43,733 nt of DNA. It comes from an uncultured Reyranella sp. GTDB taxonomy: Bacteria; Pseudomonadota; Alphaproteobacteria; Reyranellales; Reyranellaceae. Where the stretch lies: positions 1 through 43,733 of the forward strand of contig NZ_CAMFKM010000026.1 in assembly GCF_945957355.1 (NCBI RefSeq), read 5' to 3'. Below the pieces are notes generated by a model. That model was not told where the DNA came from. It did not search any database and was given only the letters and a program-made list of their open reading frames with translations. The position numbers and the translations under genes are program-made. The number at the start of each line of letters is the position of its first letter. Position 1 is the stretch's first letter. Below are positions 36,282 to 43,733 of this stretch, piece by piece.

Positions 36282-37505
36282 CTAGCCGTCCTCCCGCACG
36301 AGATCGTAGGGATCGCGACGGCTGGCGCGCCAGGCGGGATAGAGCGAGCCGAGGGCACCGATGATCGAGGCCATCACGACCGCCGCCACCGCGACGGCCA
36401 CGATGCGCGGCCCGTCGAGCCAGACGAAGGGCACGCCGATATTCTCCAAGTAATAGACCAGCGAGCGCTCGTAGAGACGCATCACGAGCACGCCCAGCGC
36501 CACCCCCAGTACGCCACCGGCGCCGGTGGCGATGACGGCTTCGATGACCATCATGCCGACGAGCTGGCCGCGCCGCGCGCCGATCGCCTTGAGAAGACCG
36601 AGCTCGCCGCGCCGTTCGGTAACGATCGCCGAGAAGAGGACGCTCACCATCAGCGCGGTGCTGGCGAACATCAGCACCATCAGCGCGAGGATGCCGTTCA
36701 GCAGCGCGGCCAGCCCCTGGCGGATGCCGCTCATGGTCGAATCGCCGGTCACGACCTTGACGCCCTTGAGGGTCGAGAGGATGGCGAAGCGCGCCTGCAG
36801 TGGCGTGGCGCCCGGCGCCAGTTCGACGAGGAAGCCGCTTACCTTGCCCTTCTGCAGGACGGCGGGCGGGCCGCCGCCATGGCCGTGCCCATGACCATGA
36901 ATTGAGCCGGCCAAGGCTTCGAGCGTGTCGAAGGTCATGAAGACGCCACGCTCGTGCGTGCCGACGCCCGTCTTGCCCAGCCGGCCGTAAACCGTGTGCG
37001 CCTTGCCGAAAATCAGCAGCTCCGAACCCAGCGCCGCATCGCGCGCGGCGCCCAGGATGACGTCGCCGGGCCTCATGTCCCGGTTGATCTTCTCGACGAG
37101 CCAGGGGCGCACCGTGAAGTCCAGCGCCGGATCGAAGCCGATGAGATCGACCGAATCGTGATGGCTGCCGATGCCCGAATGTTCGACGCGCGCGATCTTC
37201 TGGGGGGCGGCGCGGCCGACGCTGGCGATGCCGGCTTTGGCAAACAGGTCCTGGTCGAGCACCAGATCGGTCGGCTCGACGGTGAGCAGCGCCGCGGTGA
37301 TGTTGGTGAGCGCGCCCTCGGGCACCACCATCATGTCGGCGCCCAGTCGCGTGAAACCCACCGCCATGCTGCTGTCGATGCTGCGCATCAGGGTCGCGCC
37401 GGTGAACACGACCCCGCTGGCCACGGCGACCGCCATGATCAGCAGGAGGCTGCGCGCCTTGCGGCGTCCGAGATTCTGCAGCGCCAGGCTGGCCAGCAGC
37501 CTCAA
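36282..37505 (-). CDS. FtsX/MacB-like ABC permease with His-rich periplasmic loop
   Basis: 407 residues with the four-helix FtsX/LolC plan: helix 1 near 16-38, a large exported domain (about 40-265), then helices near 268-294, 316-342 and 367-390. The C-terminal half carries ERRGELGLLKAIGARRGQL, the cytoplasmic coupling segment of this family. The exported domain contains alternating His-Gly residues (SIHGHGHGHGGG, about 201-212) and a His pair at 115-116, which suggests metal binding. Such proteins usually move lipids or proteins, or act mechanically, rather than importing solutes. It begins 11 bases after the propeller gene. Confidence 0.9.
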   Translation of the reverse strand: MRLLASLALQNLGRRKARSLLLIMAVAVASGVVFTGATLMRSIDSSMAVGFTRLGADMMVVPEGALTNITAALLTVEPTDLVLDQDLFAKAGIASVGRAAPQKIARVEHSGIGSHHDSVDLIGFDPALDFTVRPWLVEKINRDMRPGDVILGAARDAALGSELLIFGKAHTVYGRLGKTGVGTHERGVFMTFDTLEALAGSIHGHGHGHGGGPPAVLQKGKVSGFLVELAPGATPLQARFAILSTLKGVKVVTGDSTMSGIRQGLAALLNGILALMVLMFASTALMVSVLFSAIVTERRGELGLLKAIGARRGQLVGMMVIEAVIATGAGGVLGVALGVLVMRLYERSLVYYLENIGVPFVWLDGPRIVAVAVAAVVMASIIGALGSLYPAWRASRRDPYDLVREDG

Positions 37506-37516
37506 AGCGTGCCCAC

Positions 37517-39352
37517 TCAGAGCGTACAGGAGCGCGTGTGCTTCATGTGCTCCAGCCTGGTCGGGATGATCACGCAGTCATGATGTCCGCCGTTGCTCGG
37601 CAGGATGCCGATCAGGGTGTCGGTGGAGGTGTCGATGACCGAGATGCCGCTCGACTGCCGCTGGAAGCCGCTGAACGGCGTCAGCACGTACTTGCCATCG
37701 TAGGTGATGGCCGGCGTCTGCAGGTCGGGTCCGATGCCCTGGATCTCCTTCTGGATGGTCCATGTCCTGGTGTCGATCACCATGATGCCGCTGTAGGCCG
37801 GCGAGGGATGCAGGATGGACAGGTAGAGCTTCGAACTGTCCATCGAGAAGACCATGTGGAACGGGTTCGGATACTTGCCGCGCCACAGCGGATCCTCGAC
37901 ATGCGCGATCTTGCGCCACTTGGTCGGATCGGGATCCTCGCAGGAAAAGATCGAGCAGTTGTTTTCCCGCAGGTTGTTCATCATGACGAGGAACCTGCCG
38001 TCGGGCGAGAAGCCGATCTCGTGTCCCGGCGAGTGGATCTTGTCGAACACGACCTGCCACGTATCCTTGTCGATCTGCTCGACCTTGTACTGGTCCTGCG
38101 AATCCTTGTTGAACTGCAGGAAGGCCGCCGGCTCGAAGTTCTTCTCAGGGTCCAGGATGCAGATGCCGCCGCACAGGCGCACGACCGTCGCGGCCCAGCG
38201 GCCCTCGGGATGCCAGACCGTGCCGTCGGCGCCGGTGAGCGTCAGCGGCGCCTCGCCGGGCAGCGAGCCCTCCTCGACGAACAGCTCGCCCATCGGCACC
38301 ATTTCCCAGTCGATCTTGTTGCCCTTGGTGCCGCGGTAATTGTAGAGGCCCGTCTTCTCGTCGGGGTAGATTTTCTTGATCGTGAGCGTGCCGCCCTTGA
38401 TCCAGGCCTCGCGCAACTCCGGCACGTTGGGCGTCCAGTCGAACTTGAGAGCGGCCTTGACGTTCGAGGTGGTGCGATCGAAGCAGGCGGCGATGTCCTT
38501 TTGCCCGTCGGTCACGAAATAGGACTGGGCGTCCTTGGGATTGACGGTGACATGCACGCCGAGGCCGAGCCCGGTCGTCTCCGACACGTTCTCGATCATC
38601 TGCATCTGCGTGCCGTCGTAGCGCACACGATAGATGTTGGTGCCGCCCGGCACGTTCTCCGCCGTCACGTTGGTGGGAATGCCGTAGATCAGCGAGTTCT
38701 GGCCGCCCTGCGTCGAGTTCACGAACTCGAAGCCATGCGTGGGATCCGAACTCGGGAAGGCGCAGAGGTGATGGCTGATCGGATTGTAGTCGCCGTAGTT
38801 CCAGTACCAGATCGAACCCAGCACGCGATTGGAGTTGAGGTCGATCGCATAGGTGCCGCCGCCCATCTTGGTCGGTAGCAGCGCCACCCAGTTGCCGAGG
38901 CTCTGGCCCCTGATGTCGGCGCGCGAGTCGACGACTTCGCGGGTGATCGGCGATTGCTGCGGGCCGTTGCCGGCCGCTCGGATGATGCCGCTGTCGGAGG
39001 AGGAGCCGCCGTTCATCGCGCTGTAGCCCAGCACGGCCACCTCGGCGGCAGCGGCAGTCCCGACGGCGACGTTCAACATCGCGCGCCGGCTCACCTTCGT
39101 CTTGACCTTGGGCAGGGCCGCCTGCTCGCGGGCCTTGCGCGTCGCCTGTTCGTGCTTGGCGACGAGATAGGCCTGGAACTCCTCACGGTCCTTCGCGAGG
39201 ACTTCCTCGTTGCGCTTCAGGAATTCGTCGATCGGATTCCCGGCGACCGGAAGGTTCGCTTCCGTACCTTCTTCGAGCGGGGGGATGAGCGGCGGGACGC
39301 TTGCGTCAGGAGAAACCTTGACGGTCGGTATCTCTCGGGTGGGCTCAGTCAT
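37517..39352 (-). CDS. Tat-type His-rich beta-propeller protein (NosZ/thiocyanate dehydrogenase-like)
   Basis: 611 residues from ATG 39352, which has AGGGGAG 8 bases upstream. An 85-residue cytoplasmic-looking stretch with a charged helix (about 40-80) comes first, then KVSRRAML (Arg89-Arg90) and a hydrophobic run to about 115, a twin-arginine signal or anchor. The rest is a beta propeller with repeated (F/Y)SPDG-like turns (GFSPDGRFLVMMNN, VFSMDSSKLYLSI, TYDGKYVLTPF). Candidate metal ligands are His194-His195 (YNPISHHLC), His267, His381 (TVWHPEG), His440 and His444 (HSPGHEIG), His499 (PNPFHMVF) and His590-His591 (GGHHDC). No CuA domain is present, so it is not a full nitrous oxide reductase. 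The reaction is unknown; similarity to copper propellers is from pattern reading. Confidence 0.75.
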   Translation of the reverse strand: MTEPTREIPTVKVSPDASVPPLIPPLEEGTEANLPVAGNPIDEFLKRNEEVLAKDREEFQAYLVAKHEQATRKAREQAALPKVKTKVSRRAMLNVAVGTAAAAEVAVLGYSAMNGGSSSDSGIIRAAGNGPQQSPITREVVDSRADIRGQSLGNWVALLPTKMGGGTYAIDLNSNRVLGSIWYWNYGDYNPISHHLCAFPSSDPTHGFEFVNSTQGGQNSLIYGIPTNVTAENVPGGTNIYRVRYDGTQMQMIENVSETTGLGLGVHVTVNPKDAQSYFVTDGQKDIAACFDRTTSNVKAALKFDWTPNVPELREAWIKGGTLTIKKIYPDEKTGLYNYRGTKGNKIDWEMVPMGELFVEEGSLPGEAPLTLTGADGTVWHPEGRWAATVVRLCGGICILDPEKNFEPAAFLQFNKDSQDQYKVEQIDKDTWQVVFDKIHSPGHEIGFSPDGRFLVMMNNLRENNCSIFSCEDPDPTKWRKIAHVEDPLWRGKYPNPFHMVFSMDSSKLYLSILHPSPAYSGIMVIDTRTWTIQKEIQGIGPDLQTPAITYDGKYVLTPFSGFQRQSSGISVIDTSTDTLIGILPSNGGHHDCVIIPTRLEHMKHTRSCTL

Positions 39353-39482
39353 CGGCTGCACTCCCCTTTTTTGATGCGCGGAGTCTAAGCACGACTTTCT
39401 CGAAAACGCATTCGCAATTTGCAGTCGAGGTCGCTGATTTCGTCCCGCATTGCGAGTAGGCTTCTCCCGAAGGAGTTCGTTG

Positions 39483-40181
39483 ATGGATTACGCCGTCATC
39501 ATCAGCGCCATCGTGCTCGGCCTCTCCGTGCTCGCCACCGTGGCGAAGTTCCTCGACTGGTTCCTCCATTCCGATCCCAAGACCATGGTGCGGACGCTGC
39601 GATGGATGGCGCTGCTGCTCGTGATCGTGGCGATCCCGCTTCTCGTGATGATGATCGTGCGAGAGCAGTATGCCGGCGCGATGCTGCTGGGCGCGGCGAT
39701 GATCCTCGTGCCGACCTTCCTGAAGTGGCGCGCGATTCTCATCCCGCTTCGCGCCGCCTTCGCACAGCTTCGACCGAAGCCCGCACCTTTTGAGATGCCG
39801 CCGGTCTGGCAGGAGCCGGCCCCTGCCGATCCGCGGGCGGTGGAGCATGCGGCTGCCCTTCTGGAAGCCTATTTGAAGCACGCCACGCCGATTCCTTCAG
39901 CGCAACGGCACATACCTGCCGCCATAGATGCAAACGACGAAGACGGCATGACGCTGAAGGAGGCGCTCGACGTTCTCGGTCTTCCCGAGGGCGCCAATCT
40001 CGGGACCATCCATGCCGCACATCGCCGTCTGATGCGCGGCGCCGACCCTGACGCCGGCGGCTCGCCCTACCTGGCGGCCAGGATCGACGAAGCGCGCGAT
40101 GTACTCGTGTACGCCCTGCGCTCGCGAGCCCGGTCTGCAGATGCGCCCGCGCCAGGCCGGCCAAGGCTGCTCAAGGGTTGA
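39483..40181 (+). CDS. Membrane protein with degenerate J domain
   Basis: 232 residues. About three N-terminal helices (near 4-24, 40-59 and 63-86), a Pro-rich linker, then a short C-terminal J-like domain (about 157-212) of the TIM14 style: LDVLGLPEGANLGTIHAAHRRLMRGADPDAGGSPYLAARIDEARDVL. The HPD motif that activates DnaK is replaced by DPD (188-190), while the downstream GGS and the helices are kept. AAGGAG 7 bases before ATG 39483 sets the start; the frame is open from a TTG at 39450. It is divergent from the propeller gene across 130 bases. It likely binds a partner but may not stimulate Hsp70 ATPase. Confidence 0.8.
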   Translation: MDYAVIISAIVLGLSVLATVAKFLDWFLHSDPKTMVRTLRWMALLLVIVAIPLLVMMIVREQYAGAMLLGAAMILVPTFLKWRAILIPLRAAFAQLRPKPAPFEMPPVWQEPAPADPRAVEHAAALLEAYLKHATPIPSAQRHIPAAIDANDEDGMTLKEALDVLGLPEGANLGTIHAAHRRLMRGADPDAGGSPYLAARIDEARDVLVYALRSRARSADAPAPGRPRLLKG

Positions 40182-40273
40182 ACGCCGGCCCAAGGGCCTG
40201 CGTCCTTTGGGGTTCCGCCGCGGCGAGAAGCTTACCTATATACGAAGCGTCATTGCCCTTCCCGGAGCCCGCC

Positions 40274-40681
40274 ATGTCCGTCGATGCCCCCATGACCGTC
40301 GCCTACGATCGCAGCAACGTCTTCGCCCGCATCCTGCGCGGCGAACTGCCCTGCAAGAAGGTCCATGAGGACGAATTCTCGCTGGCCTTCCACGACATCG
40401 CGCCGCTGGCGCCGGTGCATGTGCTGGTGATCCCGAAGGGCGAATACGTCAGCCAGGCCGATTTCGGCGCCAAGGCGCCGCCCGAGATGATCGTCGGCTT
40501 CTGGCGCGCCGTGTCGAAGGTGGCGCATGATCTCGGCCTCGATCCCGAAGGCTACCGCATCGTTGCCAACCATGGACCCAACGGCGGCCAGCTCGTGTTT
40601 CATTTCCATGTCCATATCTTCGGCGGGCGCACGATGAGCCATGCGATGGGCAGCATGCCCAAGCCGGACGACGCCGGTTGA
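40274..40681 (+). CDS. HIT-family nucleotide-binding hydrolase
   Basis: 135-residue histidine-triad protein of the Hint/PKCI group, hydrolysing phosphoramidates such as adenosine 5'-monophosphoramidate. The triad is HFHVHIFGG (His110, 112, 114), and NVFARILRGELPCKKVHEDE is the family opening. ATG 40274 has GGAG 6 bases upstream and gives the typical N-terminus after nine extra residues; the frame is open from 40178. The stop overlaps the TTG start of the next gene. Confidence 0.93.
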   Translation: MSVDAPMTVAYDRSNVFARILRGELPCKKVHEDEFSLAFHDIAPLAPVHVLVIPKGEYVSQADFGAKAPPEMIVGFWRAVSKVAHDLGLDPEGYRIVANHGPNGGQLVFHFHVHIFGGRTMSHAMGSMPKPDDAG

Positions 40682-41727
40682 TCCGGCGCCGCGCCCTGCT
40701 GGCCGCCGGCCTTCTCACGCCCGGCGCGGCCTGGGCGCAAAAGCAGACGCCGCGGCCGCCGGCGGACGGCGGCTGGTACGCCAGGGGCAAGACCAAGGAA
40801 CAGCCGGTGCGCTTCGCGGGCAAGGGCGGCGTCACGCTGGCCGGCACACTATTGATGCCGCTGTTCAGCGAGATCCAGTACGTGCCGGGCATCGTGCTGG
40901 TCGCAGGTAGCGGCCCCACCGACCGCAACGGCAACAATCCGCTGGCGCCCGATCGCATCGACCTGCTGAAGGACATCGCCGAGCTGCTGGCGCGCAACGG
41001 CATCGCCTCGCTGCGCTACGACAAGCGCGGCATCGGCCAGTCGACGCCGCGGCCGCGCGGCTCGCTCGAGGAGCAGGAAGCCTTCTTCGCCTGGGACAAT
41101 TTTGTGGGCGACGTCGAGGCCGCGCATGCCGAGCTGCTGCGCCACGACGAGATCAAACCCTATGCGACCGCCTTGCTGGGTCACAGCGAGGGCGGATTGC
41201 TGGCGCTGGCGGCAAGCAAGGCCTTGGCGGCGAAGAAGCTGCATGCGCTGGTGCTGGCCGCCACGCCAGGCCGCCGGCTCGACGAGATCCTGCGGGCGCA
41301 GATCGCACGCGATGCGCCGCCGGCGTTGCGCCTGCCGACCGATCGCGCGATCGCCACCATTCTGGAAACCGGCCGCGTGCCCACCAACCTGCCGCCCGAA
41401 CTGCAACTGCTGTTCCCGCTCTATGCCGGCCCGTTCCTGCAGAAGCTCCTGACCTTCGATCCGGCCGTCTTGCTCGCGGAAAGCCGCATGCCCTGCCTGC
41501 TCGTGCAGGGCGGCGCCGACCGGCAGGTCGTCCCGATGGAGGACGTCCAGCCGCTGATCGACGCGCTGCGGACCCGCGGCGTGTCGGGTGAGGCCGTGGT
41601 CATTCCCCAGGTCAGTCACAATCTGAAGGCCGTGACCGGTCCGCTCGATCCGGGATTCGCCGGGCCGCTCTCGCCGGCCGTTGCTGCGGCCCTGCTGAAG
41701 TGGCTGGTGCCGGCGCTCGGTGCTTGA
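40678..41727 (+). CDS. Secreted alpha/beta hydrolase
   Basis: 349-residue serine hydrolase with a signal peptide (MIRRRALLAAGLLTPGAAWA, cleaved near 20). The nucleophile Ser170 is in GHSEGG, an oxyanion segment VAGSGPTDRNGNN lies near 74-87, the acid is probably in VQGGADRQVV and His314 in VSHNLK. The overall pattern resembles bacterial periplasmic esterases/dienelactone-hydrolase-like proteins. The likely start is TTG 40678, which overlaps the HIT gene stop, so translation is coupled. Cellular substrate unknown. Confidence 0.87.
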   Translation: MIRRRALLAAGLLTPGAAWAQKQTPRPPADGGWYARGKTKEQPVRFAGKGGVTLAGTLLMPLFSEIQYVPGIVLVAGSGPTDRNGNNPLAPDRIDLLKDIAELLARNGIASLRYDKRGIGQSTPRPRGSLEEQEAFFAWDNFVGDVEAAHAELLRHDEIKPYATALLGHSEGGLLALAASKALAAKKLHALVLAATPGRRLDEILRAQIARDAPPALRLPTDRAIATILETGRVPTNLPPELQLLFPLYAGPFLQKLLTFDPAVLLAESRMPCLLVQGGADRQVVPMEDVQPLIDALRTRGVSGEAVVIPQVSHNLKAVTGPLDPGFAGPLSPAVAAALLKWLVPALGA

Positions 41728-41774
41728 TCGCATTCCGCGGCCGGCCGATCATTGCGGCAAGGATGGAGAGCAAC

Positions 41775-42641
41775 ATGGCCGTTACAGTGCGCCCGGTGAC
41801 CGATGCCGTCGGAGCGGAGATTCTTGGCGTCGACCTTCGCAAGTTCAGCGACGAGGAATTCGCCGCGATCGAGCGCGCCTGGTACGCGCATTCGATGATC
41901 CTGCTGCGCGGCCAGCAGCTCAGCGACGAGCATCTGCTGGCCTTCAGCCGCCGCTTCGGCGAACTCGACCCGCCGCCCAACCAGGAGCGCGGGCGCATCA
42001 GCCCGCCGGGCTATCCCGACATCTATGTCGTGTCGAACGTGCTCGACCCCAAGGGCGATCCGATCGGCGCGCTGGGCGACGGCGAGGCGGTCTGGCACAC
42101 CGACATGAGCTATCTCGACGTGCCGCCCGACGCCTCGATGCTCTATTCGCTGGAGATCCCGCCGACCGGCGGCAACACCTGGTTCACCAGCATGCAGGCG
42201 GCCTGCGACGCCCTGCCCGCCGACCTGCGGGCGAAGATCGAAGGCCGCCGGGTGAAGCACGACGGCACCTACAATTCCGGCGGCTTCCTGAGGAAGGGCG
42301 TGACGCCGACCGACGATCCGATGGTCGCGCCCGGCGCCTGGCATCCGGCGATCCTGCGCCATCCGGTCAACGGCCGGGCCACGCTCTATCTCGGCCGCCG
42401 CCGCAACTCCTACGTCGAGGGCTACACGAAGGCCGAATCAGACGCGCTGCTGGAGGAGCTGTGGGCGCATGTCACGCAGCCGCGCTTCATCTACCAGCAC
42501 GTCTGGAAGGTCGGTGACCTGGTGATGTGGGACAATCGCTCGACCATGCACCGCCGCGATCCGTTCGACAAAGCGGCGCGTCGCATCATGCATCGCACAC
42601 AGATCAAAGGGACGACGAAGCCGATCGCCTTCGCCGCCTGA
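41775..42641 (+). CDS. TauD/TfdA-family Fe(II)/2-oxoglutarate dioxygenase
   Basis: 288 residues. The iron triad is His108 and Asp110 (WHTDMSYLD) with His259 (DNRSTMHRRDPFD), and Arg269/270 is available for 2-oxoglutarate. Members oxidise taurine, 2,4-D and similar small acids; the N-terminus VTDAVGAEILGVDL is typical of the group. ATG 41775 has GGAGAG 5 bases upstream; ATG 41763 is also in frame. It is followed by an FAD-oxidase gene after 25 bases, so the two may act on one substrate. Substrate unknown. Confidence 0.92.
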   Translation: MAVTVRPVTDAVGAEILGVDLRKFSDEEFAAIERAWYAHSMILLRGQQLSDEHLLAFSRRFGELDPPPNQERGRISPPGYPDIYVVSNVLDPKGDPIGALGDGEAVWHTDMSYLDVPPDASMLYSLEIPPTGGNTWFTSMQAACDALPADLRAKIEGRRVKHDGTYNSGGFLRKGVTPTDDPMVAPGAWHPAILRHPVNGRATLYLGRRRNSYVEGYTKAESDALLEELWAHVTQPRFIYQHVWKVGDLVMWDNRSTMHRRDPFDKAARRIMHRTQIKGTTKPIAFAA

Positions 42642-42666
42642 AAATGAAGAAACGATCGGAGGAAAC

Positions 42667-43733
42667 ATGCGGCGGCAGAAGAAGTTCTATGCCTGGGGTT
42701 ACGCCGACGAGGACCTGACACCCGACGAAATCAGGCCGTGGGAGGCCGAGATCGCCCAGCGCTACGGCCTCTCCGGTTTCGAGGTGAAGCCGCCGCCCAG
42801 GGCCGACGAGATCACCCTGCGCAAGAGCCGGGTCGAGGTGCCGTCGGCGCTGCAGGCCATGGTGCGCACCGATCACCTGACGCGGCTCGAGCACAGCTAC
42901 GGCAAGGCGGGCTTCGACACGCTGCGCATGTTCATGCGCTCGGTGCCCAACCCGCCCGACGCGGTGGCCTTCCCCGAAAACGAAGAAGATATCGTCAAGG
43001 TCCTCGACTGGTGCGACCGCATCGGCGCCAAGGCGATCCCCTATGGCGGCGGCTCGTCGGTGGTGAAGGGCATCGAGCCCTCGGCCGCCTTCGACAAGGT
43101 CGTGACGATCTCGACACGCCACATGGACAAGGTGCTGGAGGTCGATGCGGTGAGCCAGGCCGCGCGCATCCAGGGCGGCATCTACGGACCCGCGATCGAG
43201 GATGCGCTGCGCGACACGCCCTTCACCATGCGCCACTACATGCAGGCCTATCGCTGCTCGACCCTGGGCGGCTGGATCGCCACCCGCTCGGGCGGCCACT
43301 ACGCCACGCTCTACACCCACATCGACGATTTCGTGGAAAGCACGCGGGTCGTGACGCCCGCCGGCACCCTGGAGACGCGCCGTCTGCCGGGCTCCGGCGC
43401 CGGCCCCAGCCCGGACCGGATGTTCATCGGCTCCGAAGGAATTCTCGGCATCATCACCGAGGCCTGGGTACGCCTGCGCAAGAAGCCGACCTTCCGCGCC
43501 TCCGCCAGCGTGCGTTTCCGTGACTTTTACGCCGGTGCCGATGCGGTGCGCGACATCACCCAGGCGGGTCTCTATCCCGCCAACTGCCGCCTGCTGGAGG
43601 CGCGCGAGGCGCTGCCCGGCATCCCATGGAGCAACGAGGAGGCCGTGCTGGTGCTGGCCTTCGAATCGCCCGATCATCCGCTCGACGCCTGGATGAAGCG
43701 CGCGCTGGAGATCTGCGCCGCCCATGGCGGCGT
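42667..43733 (+). CDS. FAD-binding oxidase, alkyldihydroxyacetonephosphate synthase-like (3' partial)
   Basis: Begins at ATG 42667 with GGAGGAAAC directly upstream and runs off the window, 355 residues visible. It has the FAD_binding_4 domain of the VAO family: PNPPDAVAFPENEEDIVKVL entry, the phosphate loop IPYGGGSSVVKG, and CSTLGGWIATRSGGHYATLYTHIDD, then GSEGILGIITEAWVRL. The N-terminus (FYAWGYADEDLTPDEI) and these blocks resemble alkylglycerone-phosphate synthase-like oxidases of bacteria. These act on lipid or hydroxyacid substrates; ether-lipid synthesis is not claimed. The same transcript probably includes the dioxygenase gene. Confidence 0.9.
   Translation, partial: MRRQKKFYAWGYADEDLTPDEIRPWEAEIAQRYGLSGFEVKPPPRADEITLRKSRVEVPSALQAMVRTDHLTRLEHSYGKAGFDTLRMFMRSVPNPPDAVAFPENEEDIVKVLDWCDRIGAKAIPYGGGSSVVKGIEPSAAFDKVVTISTRHMDKVLEVDAVSQAARIQGGIYGPAIEDALRDTPFTMRHYMQAYRCSTLGGWIATRSGGHYATLYTHIDDFVESTRVVTPAGTLETRRLPGSGAGPSPDRMFIGSEGILGIITEAWVRLRKKPTFRASASVRFRDFYAGADAVRDITQAGLYPANCRLLEAREALPGIPWSNEEAVLVLAFESPDHPLDAWMKRALEICAAHGG

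Noticed and set aside
34763..36358. 531-codon frame suggesting one fused protein for the membrane protein and the ATPase region
   Set aside because: Only the last 283 residues are protein-like. The rest is an off-frame reading of the ATPase gene, which has intact Walker motifs in its own frame.

Overview
The window is GC-rich and densely coding. Its gene order and families point to an alphaproteobacterium (Rhodospirillales or Hyphomicrobiales type; a Reyranella-like lineage is a guess). The best evidence is an Irr-type Fur regulator next to fabA-fabB-fabI, a perfect copy of the Irr-box palindrome, and the block rimP-nusA-ylxR-infB-rbfA-truB-rpsO-pnp. No rRNA, tRNA, CRISPR array, insertion sequence or prophage gene was seen, and no gene-free stretch exceeds about 210 bases.

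Layout. 1-3753: end of a LysR regulator, a family 5 solute-binding protein and a coupled adenosine-deaminase-like enzyme. 3805-8291: msrA facing a MAPEG protein, a PlsB-like acyltransferase, a YihY membrane protein and a GyaR-type reductase. 8454-11359: a secreted SH3-repeat protein and two tandem TonB-like proteins. 11376-14347: an iron and redox group (DUF3501 protein, Fe-S oxidoreductase, rubrerythrin, Irr). 14482-17128: fabA-fabB-fabI for unsaturated fatty acid synthesis. 17138-17779: a Tat-exported intradiol dioxygenase. 17847-27443: the translation and RNA operon, read leftward from a good promoter at 27559-27587. 27651-29943: trmB and a thiamine-diphosphate enzyme. 30123-32689: an acidic orphan protein, an M20 amidohydrolase and a GST-like protein. 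32763-34738: hisA-hisF-hisE. 34763-39352: a four-gene leftward module. 39483-43733: a J-like membrane protein, a HIT protein, an alpha/beta hydrolase, a TauD-family dioxygenase and the start of an FAD oxidase.

The least ordinary part is 34763-39352. A histidine-rich beta-propeller protein with a twin-arginine motif sits upstream of an FtsX-like permease with a His-Gly-His loop, a LolD-like ATPase with a degenerate signature motif, and a single-pass membrane protein. The propeller resembles the copper propellers of nitrous oxide reductase and thiocyanate dehydrogenase. The group reads as an exported, probably copper-dependent enzyme with its own ABC transporter. That function is inferred, not shown.

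Second in interest is RNA and DNA regulation visible in sequence: the Irr box in front of rubrerythrin, a terminator between rubrerythrin and its partner genes, a terminator-like hairpin in the rimP-nusA leader, twin hairpins between infB and rbfA, and stem-loops in the pnp leader.
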